A stretch of 50,652 nucleotides of DNA from an uncultured Clostridia bacterium (GCA_947629045.1 CANRCF010000008.1:1-50652), one strand, 5' to 3'; shown: positions 35,171 through 44,347, counted from the stretch's first letter. Made by a program: numbers and translations. The notes: generated from the letters alone by a model not told the origin.

Positions 35171-35404
35171 AATTTTTTCTGTCATTTTTTATTAAATTAT
35201 TTATAGCTTTTAAAAATATAGTAATTCTGAAGCACCGCGTAGCGGCCAAACGAAGCGTAAGCGAAGTGCGCTTGGAGCAGCCTACTTATATTATGTAATA
35301 AATTGCTAAATTTATTACATATTGTGGCTGCGACAACAAGGTGCGAAGAATTACTATATTTTTAAAAGAAGATAACCTTAAATAAAAAAAATGACAGAAA
35401 AAAT
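35171..35404. repeat. Fold-back element, family A, copy 2
   Basis: There are two perfect arm pairs: 35171-35190 with 35385-35404 (20 bp) and 35207-35228 with 35347-35368 (22 bp). They close on a GCACC...GGTGC core with CGAAGCGTAAGCGAAG and an inner hairpin GCAGCC/GGCTGC. In copy 1 the inner pair is GCAACC/GGTTGC, a compensatory change. It fills the secG-rnr gap. Confidence 0.75.
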
Positions 35405-35429
35405 TTCCTGCCACTTTTATTACTACTTT

Positions 35430-35678
35430 TTATACTAAATATAGAATTCCTAAGGCAACTGCTAATACAACAAACAAAACACCTAATGTAATTGTCCATC
35501 TTTTTAGCTTGCCTTCCTTTGTTCTTCCTTTATTTTGCTCATAAAAATTATTGGTTGAAGAACCTGTAATTGTTCCAGATGCTCCTGATTTATCTTTATT
35601 TTGTATAGTTACTAAAATAATTAACGCGATACATACAATACTATATATACCAAATACAATATATTTTGCTATTTCCAT
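35430..35678 (-). CDS. secG: Preprotein translocase subunit SecG
   Basis: SecG is the small subunit of the SecYEG protein-export channel. The 82-aa protein has two transmembrane helices (about 5-22 and 62-80) joined by a Gly/Ser-rich loop with 'GASGTITGSSTNNFYEQNKGRTKEG', the usual SecG pattern. TAGGAG lies about 10 nt before the ATG. It follows rplQ at the end of the alpha cluster and precedes rnr. Confidence 0.9.
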   Translation of the reverse strand: MEIAKYIVFGIYSIVCIALIILVTIQNKDKSGASGTITGSSTNNFYEQNKGRTKEGKLKRWTITLGVLFVVLAVALGILYLV

Positions 35679-35729
35679 ATTCTACACTCTCCTATTTAAT
35701 GTCTTATACCATAATATTTTGAGCAAATT

Positions 35730-36254
35730 TTAAACTAGTTTTAAAATAACTACTTCTGCATTATCTCCTTTTCTTGGACCTTTCTTTAAGATGCTTGTGT
35801 AGCCTCCTACTCTTCCTTCATATTTTGGAGCTATTTCATTAAATAATTTTGCAGTTAAGTCTATGTTATTTCCTTCACTATCTTTTACTTTGTTGATAGT
35901 TTTCATCATTTTTCTTCTAGCATTTAGTCTAGATGGCATATCTTTTTGTCTTTTTTCAGTAGTTACTTCTTTTACTACTTTTAAATATTCTTTACCATTT
36001 TTACTCTTTGCAAGTTCTGTTACTTTATTTCCCTTGCTATCAAGTTTTGCTTTAGATACTTTAACATCTACCATTTCAAAATTGTCTTTTTCTTTTACAG
36101 CTAATGCAATTATACTATCTGCAATTGCTTTAACTTCTTTAGCTCTAGCCTCTGTTGTTTCAATTTTTCCATGTAATATTAAATCTGTTGTTAATGTTTT
36201 AAGCATTGCTAATCTAATATCTGTTGTTCTGCCTAATTTTCTATCTGTAGCCAA
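35730..36254 (-). CDS. rplQ: Ribosomal protein bL17 with an internal insertion
   Basis: bL17 is a large-subunit protein near the peptide exit tunnel. The N-terminus (RKLGRTTDIRLAMLKTLTTDLI) and C-terminus (LFNEIAPKYEGRVGGYTSI, GPRKGDNAEVVILKL) are typical. About 55 extra residues, Lys/Val/Glu-rich, lie between 'IIALAVKEKD' and 'RLNARRKMM', making it 174 aa instead of about 115. I place the start at TTG 36254, with AAAGGAGGG 8 nt upstream. The ATG at 36278 lies before that site. Confidence 0.93.
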   Translation of the reverse strand: MATDRKLGRTTDIRLAMLKTLTTDLILHGKIETTEARAKEVKAIADSIIALAVKEKDNFEMVDVKVSKAKLDSKGNKVTELAKSKNGKEYLKVVKEVTTEKRQKDMPSRLNARRKMMKTINKVKDSEGNNIDLTAKLFNEIAPKYEGRVGGYTSILKKGPRKGDNAEVVILKLV

Positions 36255-36326
36255 TTTATTTCCCTCCTTTATATGCATTTAAGCTTATTCGTGACAAATT
36301 TAAATTCATCACTTATTTTATATGGA

Positions 36327-37274
36327 TTATTCTTCTTCCTTAGCAAAATCTAATCCTAATGAATGTAATTTATTTGTTACTTCATCTAAAGATTTTTTAC
36401 CAAGATTTCTTACCTTCATCATTTCGTCTTCAGTCTTGTTAGTTAAATCTTCTACTGTTGAAATGTTAGCTCTCTTTAAGCAATTGAATGATCTTACTGA
36501 TAATTCTAAGTCTTCAATTGACATTTCAAGAACCTTTTCTTTCTTAGATTCTTCTTTTTCAACCATTACTTGAGTGTTTTTAGTTGCTTCTGATAGGTCT
36601 ATGAATAATTCTAAGTGACCTGTCATAACTTTTGCTGCTAAACTTAAAGCTTCATCTGGTGTTAAAGAACCATTTGTCCAAACTTCTATTGTTAGTTTAT
36701 CATAATCTACCATTTGTCCAACTCTAGTATTTTCTACTGCGTAGTTTACTTTCTTAACAGGTGTATAAATAGAATCTATTGGAAGTACACCTAAAGCTTG
36801 GTCTGGTTTTTTATTCTTTTCAGCATTATTGTAACCTCTACCTTTGTTAGCAGTTAGTTCCATAACTAAATGTCCACCTTCTGCAACAGTTGCTATATGT
36901 AAGTCTGGGTTTAAAACTTCTATTGTGCCATCTGTTATGATGTCACCAGCTTTAACTTCCCCAGGTCCTTTAAAATCTATTCTTAATATTTTTTCTTCAA
37001 CATCCTCTTGTTTTAAGCTAACACCTTTTAAGTTAATGATAATTTCTGGTACATCTTCTACTACGTTTGGAATTGTAGCAAATTCATGTAATACTCCATC
37101 AATTTTTACACTTGTAATTGCACTTCCTGGTAGTGAAGATAATAAAATTCTTCTTAAAGAATTTCCTATTGTAATTCCGTATCCTCTTTCTAATGGTTCA
37201 CATACAAATTTTGCATAGTTCTTTTCTTCGTCCATTTCTAAGCATTTAATGTTTGGCTTTTCAAATTCTATCAT
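36327..37274 (-). CDS. rpoA: RNA polymerase alpha subunit
   Basis: The alpha dimer is the assembly platform of RNA polymerase. The 315-aa protein has the N-terminal dimerisation domain ('[19 protein letters not shown]', '[17 protein letters not shown]') and the C-terminal domain that binds UP elements and activators ('[22 protein letters not shown]', '[16 protein letters not shown]'). The ATG is preceded by AGGAGG. It lies in the usual place between rpsD and rplQ. Confidence 0.98.
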   Translation of the reverse strand: MIEFEKPNIKCLEMDEEKNYAKFVCEPLERGYGITIGNSLRRILLSSLPGSAITSVKIDGVLHEFATIPNVVEDVPEIIINLKGVSLKQEDVEEKILRIDFKGPGEVKAGDIITDGTIEVLNPDLHIATVAEGGHLVMELTANKGRGYNNAEKNKKPDQALGVLPIDSIYTPVKKVNYAVENTRVGQMVDYDKLTIEVWTNGSLTPDEALSLAAKVMTGHLELFIDLSEATKNTQVMVEKEESKKEKVLEMSIEDLELSVRSFNCLKRANISTVEDLTNKTEDEMMKVRNLGKKSLDEVTNKLHSLGLDFAKEEE

Positions 37275-37330
37275 TTTTTACCTCCTAATAAATCATAGAA
37301 AAAATTATTTCTATTATAACAATCAAATTA

Positions 37331-37957
37331 TTATTTAGAGTAAAGCTCTACTATTAAATGTTCTTCAACTGGGATATCTACGTCTTCTCTTACTGGTAGT
37401 CTTACTACTTTACCATTTAAGTTATTAGCATCTTTTTGTAACCATTCTGGTACTGGTCTTGCTGAGTTTTCTTCAACATTTAATTTAATTACACCATTAT
37501 CTTTTCTAATTTCTCTTACTGTAACGATATCTCCTTCTTTTAATAAATAAGATGGAATATCAACTTTTTGTCCGTTTACTTCAAAGCATCCATGTGTTAT
37601 TAACATTCTTGCTTGTGCTCTTGAAGAACCGTATCCTAAACGATATACTACGTTATCTAATCTTCTTTCTAAAATTTGTAATAAAACTTCACCTGTTTTT
37701 CCACGAGTAGCAGATGCCATTTCAAAATATTTTCTAAATTGTTTTTCTCCTACACCATAAAAAGATTTTGTTTTTTGTTTTTCTCTAAGCTGTGTACCGT
37801 ATTCAGAAAGTTTCTTTCTTTTTTGACCATTTTGTCCTGGTGCATAATTTCTTCTTGAAATACTGCATTTATCTGTGTAGCATCTTGATCCTTTTAAAAA
37901 CAATTTTTGTCCTTCTCTACGACAAATACGACATTGTTCGTCTTTATATCTTGCCAT
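37331..37957 (-). CDS. rpsD: Ribosomal protein uS4 (zinc-binding form)
   Basis: uS4 starts 30S assembly by binding 16S rRNA and often autoregulates its operon. The 208-aa protein has N-terminal cysteines Cys9/12 and Cys26/31 typical of the zinc-binding form, then the S4 RNA-binding domain ('[22 protein letters not shown]') and 'PVPEWLQKD'. It lies between rpsK and rpoA, its standard Firmicute place. Confidence 0.97.
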   Translation of the reverse strand: MARYKDEQCRICRREGQKLFLKGSRCYTDKCSISRRNYAPGQNGQKRKKLSEYGTQLREKQKTKSFYGVGEKQFRKYFEMASATRGKTGEVLLQILERRLDNVVYRLGYGSSRAQARMLITHGCFEVNGQKVDIPSYLLKEGDIVTVREIRKDNGVIKLNVEENSARPVPEWLQKDANNLNGKVVRLPVREDVDIPVEEHLIVELYSK

Positions 37958-37986
37958 TTCTTTGTTTCACCTTTCTTTCTATTCTT

Positions 37987-38388
37987 TTATACTCTACGTC
38001 TTTTTGGTGGTCTACAACCATTGTGAGGTATTGGAGTAACATCTTTGATACTACTAATTTCCAATCCTGCTGATTGTAAAGACCTAATTGCTGCTTCACG
38101 ACCAGAACCTGGTCCTTTTACAAATACTTCTACTGTTTTTAAGCCATGTTCCATTGCTGCTTTAGCTGCTGTTTCTGCTGCTTCTCCAGCTGCAAATGGT
38201 GTGCTTTTTCTAGAACCTTTAAATCCAAGTTCTCCAGCACTTGCCCAAGAAATTACATTTCCTTGAACATCTGTAAGTGTAACGATTGTATTATTGAAGC
38301 TAGAATGAATATGTGCTAATCCTTTTTCAATGTTTTTTCTATCTCTTCTTCTAGTTACTGTTTTTTTAGTTACAGTTGCTTTTGCCAT
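37987..38388 (-). CDS. rpsK: Ribosomal protein uS11
   Basis: uS11 forms part of the 30S platform near the E site. The 133-aa protein has '[20 protein letters not shown]', '[20 protein letters not shown]' and the C-terminal '[15 protein letters not shown]'. A lysine/arginine-rich N-terminus ([13 protein letters not shown]) precedes it. It lies 21 bp after rpsM. Confidence 0.98.
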   Translation of the reverse strand: MAKATVTKKTVTRRRDRKNIEKGLAHIHSSFNNTIVTLTDVQGNVISWASAGELGFKGSRKSTPFAAGEAAETAAKAAMEHGLKTVEVFVKGPGSGREAAIRSLQSAGLEISSIKDVTPIPHNGCRPPKRRRV

Positions 38389-38409
38389 TTTTTAATATTC
38401 CCTCCTTAT

Positions 38410-38778
38410 TTAGTCTTTCTTGCTTTTGCTAACTAATTTTCTAGGACCTTTTCTTGTACGGGCATTTGTTTTTGTTCTTTGTCCTCTTACAGGAAGACCA
38501 CGTCTATGTCTAATTCCTCTATAACATCCAATTTCAGTTAGTCTTTTAATATTTAATGCAACTTCTCTACGTAAGTCACCTTCAACTACGTAACCTTCCA
38601 TTGCATTTCTGATTGCTTGTACTTGGTCATCTGTTAAATCTTTAACTCTTATATCTGGATTTACTTTTGCTTTAGCTAATATTTTTTGTGAACTTGCTAA
38701 ACCTATTCCATAGATATATGTTAGACCAATTTCTACTCTTTTTTCTCTAGGTAAATCAACTCCTGCTAAACGAGCCAT
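38410..38778 (-). CDS. rpsM: Ribosomal protein uS13
   Basis: uS13 sits in the 30S head and contacts the large subunit and P-site tRNA. The 122-aa protein begins '[20 protein letters not shown]' and ends in the basic tail '[18 protein letters not shown]'. The start at 38778 is chosen because GGAGGTG lies just upstream; the longer frame begins six codons earlier inside that site. It begins the rpsM-rpsK-rpsD-rpoA-rplQ set. Confidence 0.97.
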   Translation of the reverse strand: MARLAGVDLPREKRVEIGLTYIYGIGLASSQKILAKAKVNPDIRVKDLTDDQVQAIRNAMEGYVVEGDLRREVALNIKRLTEIGCYRGIRHRRGLPVRGQRTKTNARTRKGPRKLVSKSKKD

Positions 38779-39114
38779 TTTTATTTGCACCTCCATAGTT
38801 TTTTAATTTGCTGTTTTTTCTTTTTGCTTTTTCTTTTTAGTTTTAAAAATTTTTGATTTTTTACTTTTTAGCTTTTTGTTTATTTTGAATTTTGTAATTA
38901 TAATTTTGCTTTTTGTCTTATTTCTTATTGGTGAAATGCATTGGTTTTTAAAACCAATCAATAAGCTTTTAGACATATATATAAACACAAATCTGAATTA
39001 TAAGGAAACTTTTAATTAATTTTTAATATATAATTTGTTTATATATTTATTATTTTTTCAAGTTTGCCTTACAGCCGCTATTCATATGACTTGTGTTATA
39101 AACTTTTTAAGGTT
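38779..39114. other. Non-coding gap between rpmJ and rpsM
   Basis: No convincing gene lies in these 336 bp. A perfect ATTGGTTTT/AAAACCAAT hairpin (38940-38958) is present. A Lys-rich open frame (38803-38988, minus) lacks a ribosome-binding site and is not accepted. Such a long gap inside the cluster may hold an internal promoter or attenuator for the alpha set. Confidence 0.5.
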
Positions 39115-39228
39115 TTACCCTTGTCTTTGTTTGTGTTTAGGATTTTCACAGATTACTCTGATAACTCCTTTTCTTTTAATAACTTTGCATTTTTCACACA
39201 TTGGCTTTACTGATGGTCTTACTTTCAT
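39115..39228 (-). CDS. rpmJ: Ribosomal protein bL36
   Basis: This 37-aa protein reads '[20 protein letters not shown]' then [17 protein letters not shown]. It is the zinc-binding form, with Cys11, Cys14, Cys27 and His32. AGGTG lies about 6 nt before the ATG. It is in the standard place between infA and rpsM. bL36 binds 23S rRNA and stabilises the large subunit. Confidence 0.96.
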   Translation of the reverse strand: MKVRPSVKPMCEKCKVIKRKGVIRVICENPKHKQRQG

Positions 39229-39325
39229 TTCTTTCACCTCTCCATTTAGTTATATTTTTACTATTTATATTTAAACCTTAGCAACTTATATTTTTTGCTT
39301 TATAAATATTTTATTTTGCTTTATT

Positions 39326-39544
39326 CTATTTTGCTCTCCATGTAATACGACCTTTGCTTAAGTCATATGGAGATAATTCTACTTTTACTTTGTCTCCAGG
39401 TAAAATTTTAATGTAATTCATTCTTAATTTTCCTGAAATATGTGCTAGAATTTTATGTCCGTTTTCCAATTCAACTTTGAAATTTGTATTTGGTAATGCT
39501 TCAACAACAGTACCTTCTACTTCAATAACATCCTCTTTTGACAT
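39326..39544 (-). CDS. infA: Translation initiation factor IF-1
   Basis: IF-1 binds the A site of the 30S subunit during initiation. The 72-aa OB-fold protein has '[20 protein letters not shown]', '[20 protein letters not shown]' and '[16 protein letters not shown]'. It lies between map and rpmJ as usual. The best ribosome-binding site (AAAGGAG, 39581-39587) is 36 nt upstream, with a perfect 9-bp hairpin (39555-39577) in between. Folding of that hairpin would bring the site to a workable distance. Confidence 0.97.
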   Translation of the reverse strand: MSKEDVIEVEGTVVEALPNTNFKVELENGHKILAHISGKLRMNYIKILPGDKVKVELSPYDLSKGRITWRAK

Positions 39545-39554
39545 ATTTTGTCCA

Positions 39555-39577
39555 TGTTAACTTTTTGTAAGTTAACA
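39555..39577 (-). promoter_or_regulatory. Hairpin between the infA Shine-Dalgarno sequence and its start codon
   Basis: TGTTAACTT (39555-39563) and AAGTTAACA (39569-39577) pair perfectly around a 5-nt loop. Directly upstream in the transcript is AAAGGAG, and ten nt downstream is the infA ATG. Removing the 23-nt hairpin leaves about 13 nt of spacing instead of 36. Confidence 0.55.
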
Positions 39578-39625
39578 TATCTCCTTTCTTTTTACGTACA
39601 ATATCTTGTATATTATACTGCAAAT

Positions 39626-40396
39626 TTATAATAATGTCAATATTTCTGGCTTATTTTCTGTAATTAAAATTGTATTTTCATAATGTGCTGATAAAGATTC
39701 ATCCTCTGTTACTATTGTCCATCCATCATCTAATACGCAAATATTAGGTTTTCCAGCCATTACCATTGGTTCTACTGCAAGTGTCATGCCAGGTTCTAGT
39801 CTTATTCCTTTTCCAGCTTTTCCGTAATTTGGAATGCCTGGGTCTTCATGCATTTCTTCTCCTATTCCATGACCTTGAAATTCTTTTACAACATTGAAAC
39901 CATTTTTTTCTACAAATTCACCTATTGCATGTGAAATATCTCCAACACGATTTCCTTTTACAGCATATTTAATTCCTTCATAAAATGCTTGCTTTGTAAC
40001 ATCTACTAACCTTTGTTTTTCAGGTGTAGCTTTTCCTACAATGTAGGTTCTTGCTGCATCTCCATTAAATCCATTTTTATAAACCACCAAATCAATACTT
40101 ACGACATCCCCATCCCTTATAATTCTTCTTGTAGATGGTATGCCGTGTATAATTTCGTCGTTAATAGAAACACATAAAGTACATGGAAAAGCAGGAACTC
40201 CTTTTTGCCCACTTGGATAACCCTTTTGTGCAGGAATTCCTCCTTTTTCTCTAATAATTTTTTCAGCAAATTTATCTAAGTCCATTGTTGTAATTCCTGG
40301 CTTAATAAACTTACCTATTTCTTCATAAACAAAGGCTGTAATCTTACATGCTTCCTTCATTTTTTCAATTTGTTTTTGAGACTTAATTGTTACCAA
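39626..40396 (-). CDS. map: Methionine aminopeptidase, type I
   Basis: This enzyme removes the initiator methionine from new proteins. The 256-aa protein shows metal-binding residues in 'VVSIDLVVYKNGFNGDAART', 'FQGHGIGEEMHEDPGIPN', 'LAVEPMVMAG' and 'SAHYENTILIT'. The start is TTG 40396, with GGAAG 8 nt upstream. It lies between adk and infA, the standard place in the spc cluster. Confidence 0.96.
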   Translation of the reverse strand: MVTIKSQKQIEKMKEACKITAFVYEEIGKFIKPGITTMDLDKFAEKIIREKGGIPAQKGYPSGQKGVPAFPCTLCVSINDEIIHGIPSTRRIIRDGDVVSIDLVVYKNGFNGDAARTYIVGKATPEKQRLVDVTKQAFYEGIKYAVKGNRVGDISHAIGEFVEKNGFNVVKEFQGHGIGEEMHEDPGIPNYGKAGKGIRLEPGMTLAVEPMVMAGKPNICVLDDGWTIVTEDESLSAHYENTILITENKPEILTLL

Positions 40397-40429
40397 TTTT
40401 ATTACTTCCTTTTTAGTCAGTTTTTTATT

Positions 40430-40471
40430 CTAAAATAGTTATTTTGAAGTAACCTAAAAATAACTATTTTA
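40430..40471. repeat. Intercistronic hairpin between adk and map
   Basis: CTAAAATAGTTATTTT (40430-40445) pairs with AAAATAACTATTTTAG (40456-40471): 16 bp, 10-nt loop. It lies 24 bp past the adk stop and has no strong T-tract, so transcript stability or weak termination is more likely than full termination. Confidence 0.6.
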
Positions 40472-40494
40472 GATATAGATAAAGCTTTTGAAAA

Positions 40495-41160
40495 TTATGA
40501 TAATTTTGCTGACAATATTTCTTCTACTGCTTGCTCTGATGCATTTTCTGCTGTTGGGTCCTTTGGTGTAATTTGAGTAAGTACACCTTTTTCTTTATAA
40601 TACTCAATTAAATCTTTTGAGTTTTCACGGTAAACTTCTAGTCTGTTTTTAATTGTTTCTTCGTTATCGTCTGTTCTGCTAGATAATGGAGCACCACATA
40701 CATCACAAACACCTGCTACTTTTGAAGGTTTGTATTTTGTATTATAAATTGCACCACATTCCTTATTTGAACATGTTTGTCTGTTTAAAATTCTATCAAT
40801 AATAATATCATCTGGAATGATTAATTCTGGTACTATATCAACTTTTTTGCCTTGCTCTTTTAATATTTCATCTAAAGCTTCTGCTTGCATTTTTGTTCTT
40901 GGGAAGCCGTCTAAAATAACGCCTTCTTTAGTATCTTCTGAATTTAATCTATCTTTAACAATACCGATAGTTACTTCATCTGGTACTAATTTTCCATTTG
41001 ACATATAGCTTTCAGCTAATTTTCCTAATTCTGTTCCTCTTTTTATTTGTTCTCTGAACATATCTCCTGTAGAAATATGAGGTAAATTTGTTCTCTTTGC
41101 TAAAATCTTTGCTGCTGTTCCTTTTCCACTTCCTGGAGCTCCTAACATAACAATATACAT
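40495..41160 (-). CDS. adk: Adenylate kinase (zinc-binding lid)
   Basis: Adenylate kinase interconverts 2 ADP with ATP and AMP. The 221-aa protein has the P-loop GAPGSGKGT (7-15), 'PHISTGDMFREQIKRGTELG', 'GVILDGFPRTKMQAEAL' and a lid domain with four cysteines in two CxxC-like pairs (CSNKECG and CDVCG), the zinc-stabilised Gram-positive form. AAAAGGAG lies 8 nt before the ATG. It lies in the spc cluster after secY. Confidence 0.97.
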   Translation of the reverse strand: MYIVMLGAPGSGKGTAAKILAKRTNLPHISTGDMFREQIKRGTELGKLAESYMSNGKLVPDEVTIGIVKDRLNSEDTKEGVILDGFPRTKMQAEALDEILKEQGKKVDIVPELIIPDDIIIDRILNRQTCSNKECGAIYNTKYKPSKVAGVCDVCGAPLSSRTDDNEETIKNRLEVYRENSKDLIEYYKEKGVLTQITPKDPTAENASEQAVEEILSAKLS

Positions 41161-41244
41161 AACTTTTTCTCCTTTTCATGCATTTCGGACGGTACTAGCA
41201 TTTTAAAATAAATACTCGTCCGTCCTATTTTGCTTTAATTTATT

Positions 41245-41369
41245 ATTAAAAAAAGAATTGTTATTTGGCTAGGCAGAAATGCTTTGAAAGGCAAGGGCGC
41301 ATACGTTTTGTATGTAACCGCGTTTCAAAGTATTTCTAACGACGCCCAAATGGCAATTATTTTTTTAAT
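41245..41369. repeat. Fold-back element, family C, between secY and adk
   Basis: Three nested stems are present. The outer arm ATTAAAAAAA...ATTTGG (41245-41268) pairs with 41346-41369, allowing two G-U pairs. The middle stem AGAAATGCTTTGAAA (41275-41289) pairs with 41323-41337. The apical stem is CATAC/GTATG. Asymmetric internal loops carry TAGGC and CGACGC. It ends at the secY stop codon. A smaller GGACGG/CCGTCC inverted repeat lies beside it at about 41188-41226. Confidence 0.65.
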
Positions 41370-42697
41370 TAGTCTAAGAATCCTTTGTAATGTCTCATTA
41401 CAAGTAAAGATTCTAATTGTTGTACCATTTCTAGTGCTACACCTACTACGATTAAGATAGATGTCCCACCAAAGGCTAAGTCAAGTCCTGGAATAAATCT
41501 TACAAGCATTGGTAATATTGCAATTACTGCTAAGAAAAGTCCACCAAACCATAATAATTTAGATAATATAGCTGATAAATATTCTGTTGTTGGCTTTCCT
41601 GCTCTTATTCCTGGAATGAATCCACCATTTTTCTTAATATTATTAGATACTTCTGCTGGATTGAATGTTGCGTATGTATAGAAGAATGTAAATCCTACTA
41701 TCAATAATAAATATACTATTGCATTTGCTACTGTGTAACCCCAATGAATTCCTTGTGATGTTGAGGTTGCAATAGAGAATTTATAAATTACTGACCAGAA
41801 GCCTGTTTGAGTTGCTATATTTGGCACAAATATTTGTATAATCATTGCTGGGAAGGTCATAAATGAAGAAGCAAAGATTATTGGCATAACACCTGCCATT
41901 GCAAGCTTAAGTGGTATATGCGTATTTTGTGCTCCTACCATTTTTCTTCCAACTACTTTTTTTGCATATTGTACAGGTACTCTTCTTTCAGCTTCTTGGA
42001 CAAATACAACACCTGCAATTAAAATAATTGCTCCTATTATAATTCCTAATGCTGTAAGTAATCCTGTTGTGCTGAATGCACCTGTTCCCATGATTAAGTT
42101 CCAAATCATGCTTGCTGCTGATGGTAATCCTGAAACGATACCTACAAATATAATTGTTGAAATACCATTTCCGATTCCTTTATCTGTAATTTCATCTCCA
42201 AGCCATGTTAATATTGCTGTTCCTGCCATAAGTGAAATAACTACTAAGAAGCCAGTCATGAAACCATTTCCAACAAATATTCCTGAAGCTCTATATGATA
42301 AATATAATCCTGTACCTTCTATTAATGCAAGAACTACAGTTAATAACTTGGTATATTTGTTCATTTTGTTTCTTCCTTCTTCTCCGCCTTCTTTAATAAG
42401 TCTTTCTAGTGAAGGAATTACCATTCCTAATAATTGAATAACGATTGATGCTGTAATATATGGTGTAATTGACATTGCAAAGATAGAAAATCTTGAAAAA
42501 GCTCCACCTGAAATCAAGTCAATTAGTCCTGCTATTCCATTTGTAGAACTTGACATAGCATCGTTTAATGCTACTGTATCAACACCTGGGATTGTAATAA
42601 AGCATCCAAATCTAAAAATTACAATTAAAAGTAATGTATATAATATTCTTTTTCTTACATCTGGTGTTTTAAATGCATTAATAATAGTTTTTAACAA
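41369..42697 (-). CDS. secY: Preprotein translocase subunit SecY
   Basis: SecY is the protein-conducting pore of the Sec translocon. The 442-aa protein has ten transmembrane helices, with the plug-region sequence 'LIDLISGGAFSRFSIFAMSI', 'TPYITASIVIQLL', 'EAERRVPVQYAKKVVGRKM' and 'NPAEVSNNIKKNGGFIPGIR'. Its start directly abuts the rplO stop codon, so they are translationally coupled. Confidence 0.98.
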   Translation of the reverse strand: MLKTIINAFKTPDVRKRILYTLLLIVIFRFGCFITIPGVDTVALNDAMSSSTNGIAGLIDLISGGAFSRFSIFAMSITPYITASIVIQLLGMVIPSLERLIKEGGEEGRNKMNKYTKLLTVVLALIEGTGLYLSYRASGIFVGNGFMTGFLVVISLMAGTAILTWLGDEITDKGIGNGISTIIFVGIVSGLPSAASMIWNLIMGTGAFSTTGLLTALGIIIGAIILIAGVVFVQEAERRVPVQYAKKVVGRKMVGAQNTHIPLKLAMAGVMPIIFASSFMTFPAMIIQIFVPNIATQTGFWSVIYKFSIATSTSQGIHWGYTVANAIVYLLLIVGFTFFYTYATFNPAEVSNNIKKNGGFIPGIRAGKPTTEYLSAILSKLLWFGGLFLAVIAILPMLVRFIPGLDLAFGGTSILIVVGVALEMVQQLESLLVMRHYKGFLD

Positions 42698-43132
42698 TTA
42701 AATCACCTCTGCCTTTCCTCCTAAAGCTTCAATTTTTTCTTTTGCAGCTTTAGTAAATTTTACAGCTTTTACATTTACTTTTTTGTCTAATTTTCCTGTT
42801 GCTATAATAACTATACCGTCTTTTATTTTACGAATAATACCATCTTTTACTAGGCTTTCTCCTGTAACATCTTCTGTTGTTGCTTTATTAAGCATTGTAA
42901 GTGTTACTTCTGTATAATCTTTAGCATGAACGTTTGTAAAGCCTCTTTTTGGTAATCTTCTATATAAAGGAGTTTGACCACCTTCAAAGCCTCTTCTTAC
43001 TCCACCACCGCTTCTAGCTTTTTGTCCTTTATGTCCTTTTCCTGAAGTTTTTCCAAGACCTGAACCAACTCCACGACCTACTCTAGTTCTTGTTTTTACT
43101 TTTTGTGCTGGTTTTATTTCGTCTAATTTCAT
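42698..43132 (-). CDS. rplO: Ribosomal protein uL15
   Basis: uL15 is a late-assembly 50S protein. The 144-aa protein has the Gly/Lys-rich N-terminal extension '[20 protein letters not shown]', '[15 protein letters not shown]', and the C-terminal globular part ending '[15 protein letters not shown]'. GGAGGTG lies about 9 nt before the ATG. Only 101 bp separate it from rpsE, where rpmD (uL30) would normally lie. Confidence 0.97.
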   Translation of the reverse strand: MKLDEIKPAQKVKTRTRVGRGVGSGLGKTSGKGHKGQKARSGGGVRRGFEGGQTPLYRRLPKRGFTNVHAKDYTEVTLTMLNKATTEDVTGESLVKDGIIRKIKDGIVIIATGKLDKKVNVKAVKFTKAAKEKIEALGGKAEVI

Positions 43133-43233
43133 TTATGCGTACACCTCCTATTTTAATTTATTTAATCATATATTGTACTTTTAATATTTAAAATTAATAA
43201 AGTCTATAAATTAGTCTTTTATTTAAGTTAAAA

Positions 43234-43725
43234 TTATAAAATATCTGATACAGCTTTTCCTCTTTTATTTGCTACTTGTTCAATTGTTCTCATGCTCTTT
43301 AATCCTTCTATTGTAGCATAAACAACGTTTCTAGGATTGTTTGTTCCTATAACTTTTGTTCTAATATCTTTGTATCCTGCAAGCTCTAATACTGGTCTTA
43401 CACTACCACCAGCAATAACTCCAGTACCTTCTGCAGCTGGTTTTAACATAACGCTTGCACTTCCAAATTTACCTACATATTCATGAGGAATTGTTGTTCC
43501 TACTACTGGAACTTCTACTAAGTTCTTTTTAGCATCTTCAATAGCTTTCTTAATTGCATCTGGAACTTCAGAAGCTTTACCATTTCCTACACCAATATGA
43601 CCATTTTCATCTCCAACAACAACAACAGCACTAAATCTAAAGGTTCTACCACCTTTTACAACTTTTGCTACTCTGTTAATTGCAACTACTTTTTCTTTTA
43701 ATTCTGATGTATTTTCTGATTGCAC
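43234..43725 (-). CDS. rpsE: Ribosomal protein uS5
   Basis: uS5 lies near the mRNA entry tunnel and affects decoding fidelity. The 163-aa protein has the double-stranded-RNA-binding-type domain ('[20 protein letters not shown]', '[20 protein letters not shown]') and '[18 protein letters not shown]'. It starts at GTG 43725 with GGAGGG 9 nt upstream. Confidence 0.97.
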   Translation of the reverse strand: MQSENTSELKEKVVAINRVAKVVKGGRTFRFSAVVVVGDENGHIGVGNGKASEVPDAIKKAIEDAKKNLVEVPVVGTTIPHEYVGKFGSASVMLKPAAEGTGVIAGGSVRPVLELAGYKDIRTKVIGTNNPRNVVYATIEGLKSMRTIEQVANKRGKAVSDIL

Positions 43726-43949
43726 TTTAATTTTCCCTCCTTTTTTATCTGTTAGGGGACACCTTTTAACTCTATTATATTTTTATTCACTAGGGCTAGA
43801 ATCTGTCCCCTACCCTTGTGAACCTTTTTAAGTTCTACTATAAAGGTTTTCTTTAAATATATTTTAAAGAAATAATAAACATTTCTTACTTTAAATACGT
43901 TTTTAAGAAATATAAAAATTTCTTACTTTTTAAGAATTTACCTTTTAGC
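43726..43949. other. Non-coding gap with inverted repeats between rplR and rpsE
   Basis: No gene is present. TAGGGGACA (43753-43761) pairs with TGTCCCCTA (43804-43812), AACCTTT with AAAGGTT (about 43831-43857), and there are two small AAGAAAT/ATTTCTT hairpins. A gap of this size is unusual inside the spc cluster, where these genes normally nearly touch. Confidence 0.6.
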
Positions 43950-44309
43950 TTAGAATGTTAATCCGCCTTCTCTTGCTGCTTCTGCTAATTCTTTTACTAC
44001 ACCATGATAAATGTAGCCACCTCTATCAAAAACAACTTCTTTAATATTTTTTTCAAGAGCTTTCTTAGCAATTAGTGCGCCTACTTCTTTAGCAGCTTCT
44101 TTGTTGCTATGTTTTGTTTTAACTTCTTTATCTAATGTAGAAGCCTGTGCTAAAGTGTTAGCGTTTACATCATCTATAACTTGAACATAAAGATTACTAT
44201 TGCTTCTAAAAACACATAATCTTGGACGTTCTGGTGTTCCTAGAACTTTATTACGTACTCTTTCATGTCTTCTTTCTCTTTCAGCTTTTCTGTCTATTTT
44301 CTTAATCAT
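43950..44309 (-). CDS. rplR: Ribosomal protein uL18
   Basis: uL18 carries 5S rRNA to the large subunit with uL5. The 119-aa protein has '[20 protein letters not shown]', '[20 protein letters not shown]' and '[20 protein letters not shown]'. AGAAAGGAG precedes the ATG. It follows rplF, separated by a fold-back element. Confidence 0.97.
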   Translation of the reverse strand: MIKKIDRKAERERRHERVRNKVLGTPERPRLCVFRSNSNLYVQVIDDVNANTLAQASTLDKEVKTKHSNKEAAKEVGALIAKKALEKNIKEVVFDRGGYIYHGVVKELAEAAREGGLTF

Positions 44310-44347
44310 GATTTTCTCCTTTCTACTAAATTTAATTAGTAAATTCT

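Noticed and set aside
38803-38988. Lys-rich 61-codon open frame (minus strand) in the rpmJ-rpsM gap
   Set aside because: No ribosome-binding site, a GTG start, composition explained by A-rich sequence, and no resemblance to a known small protein.
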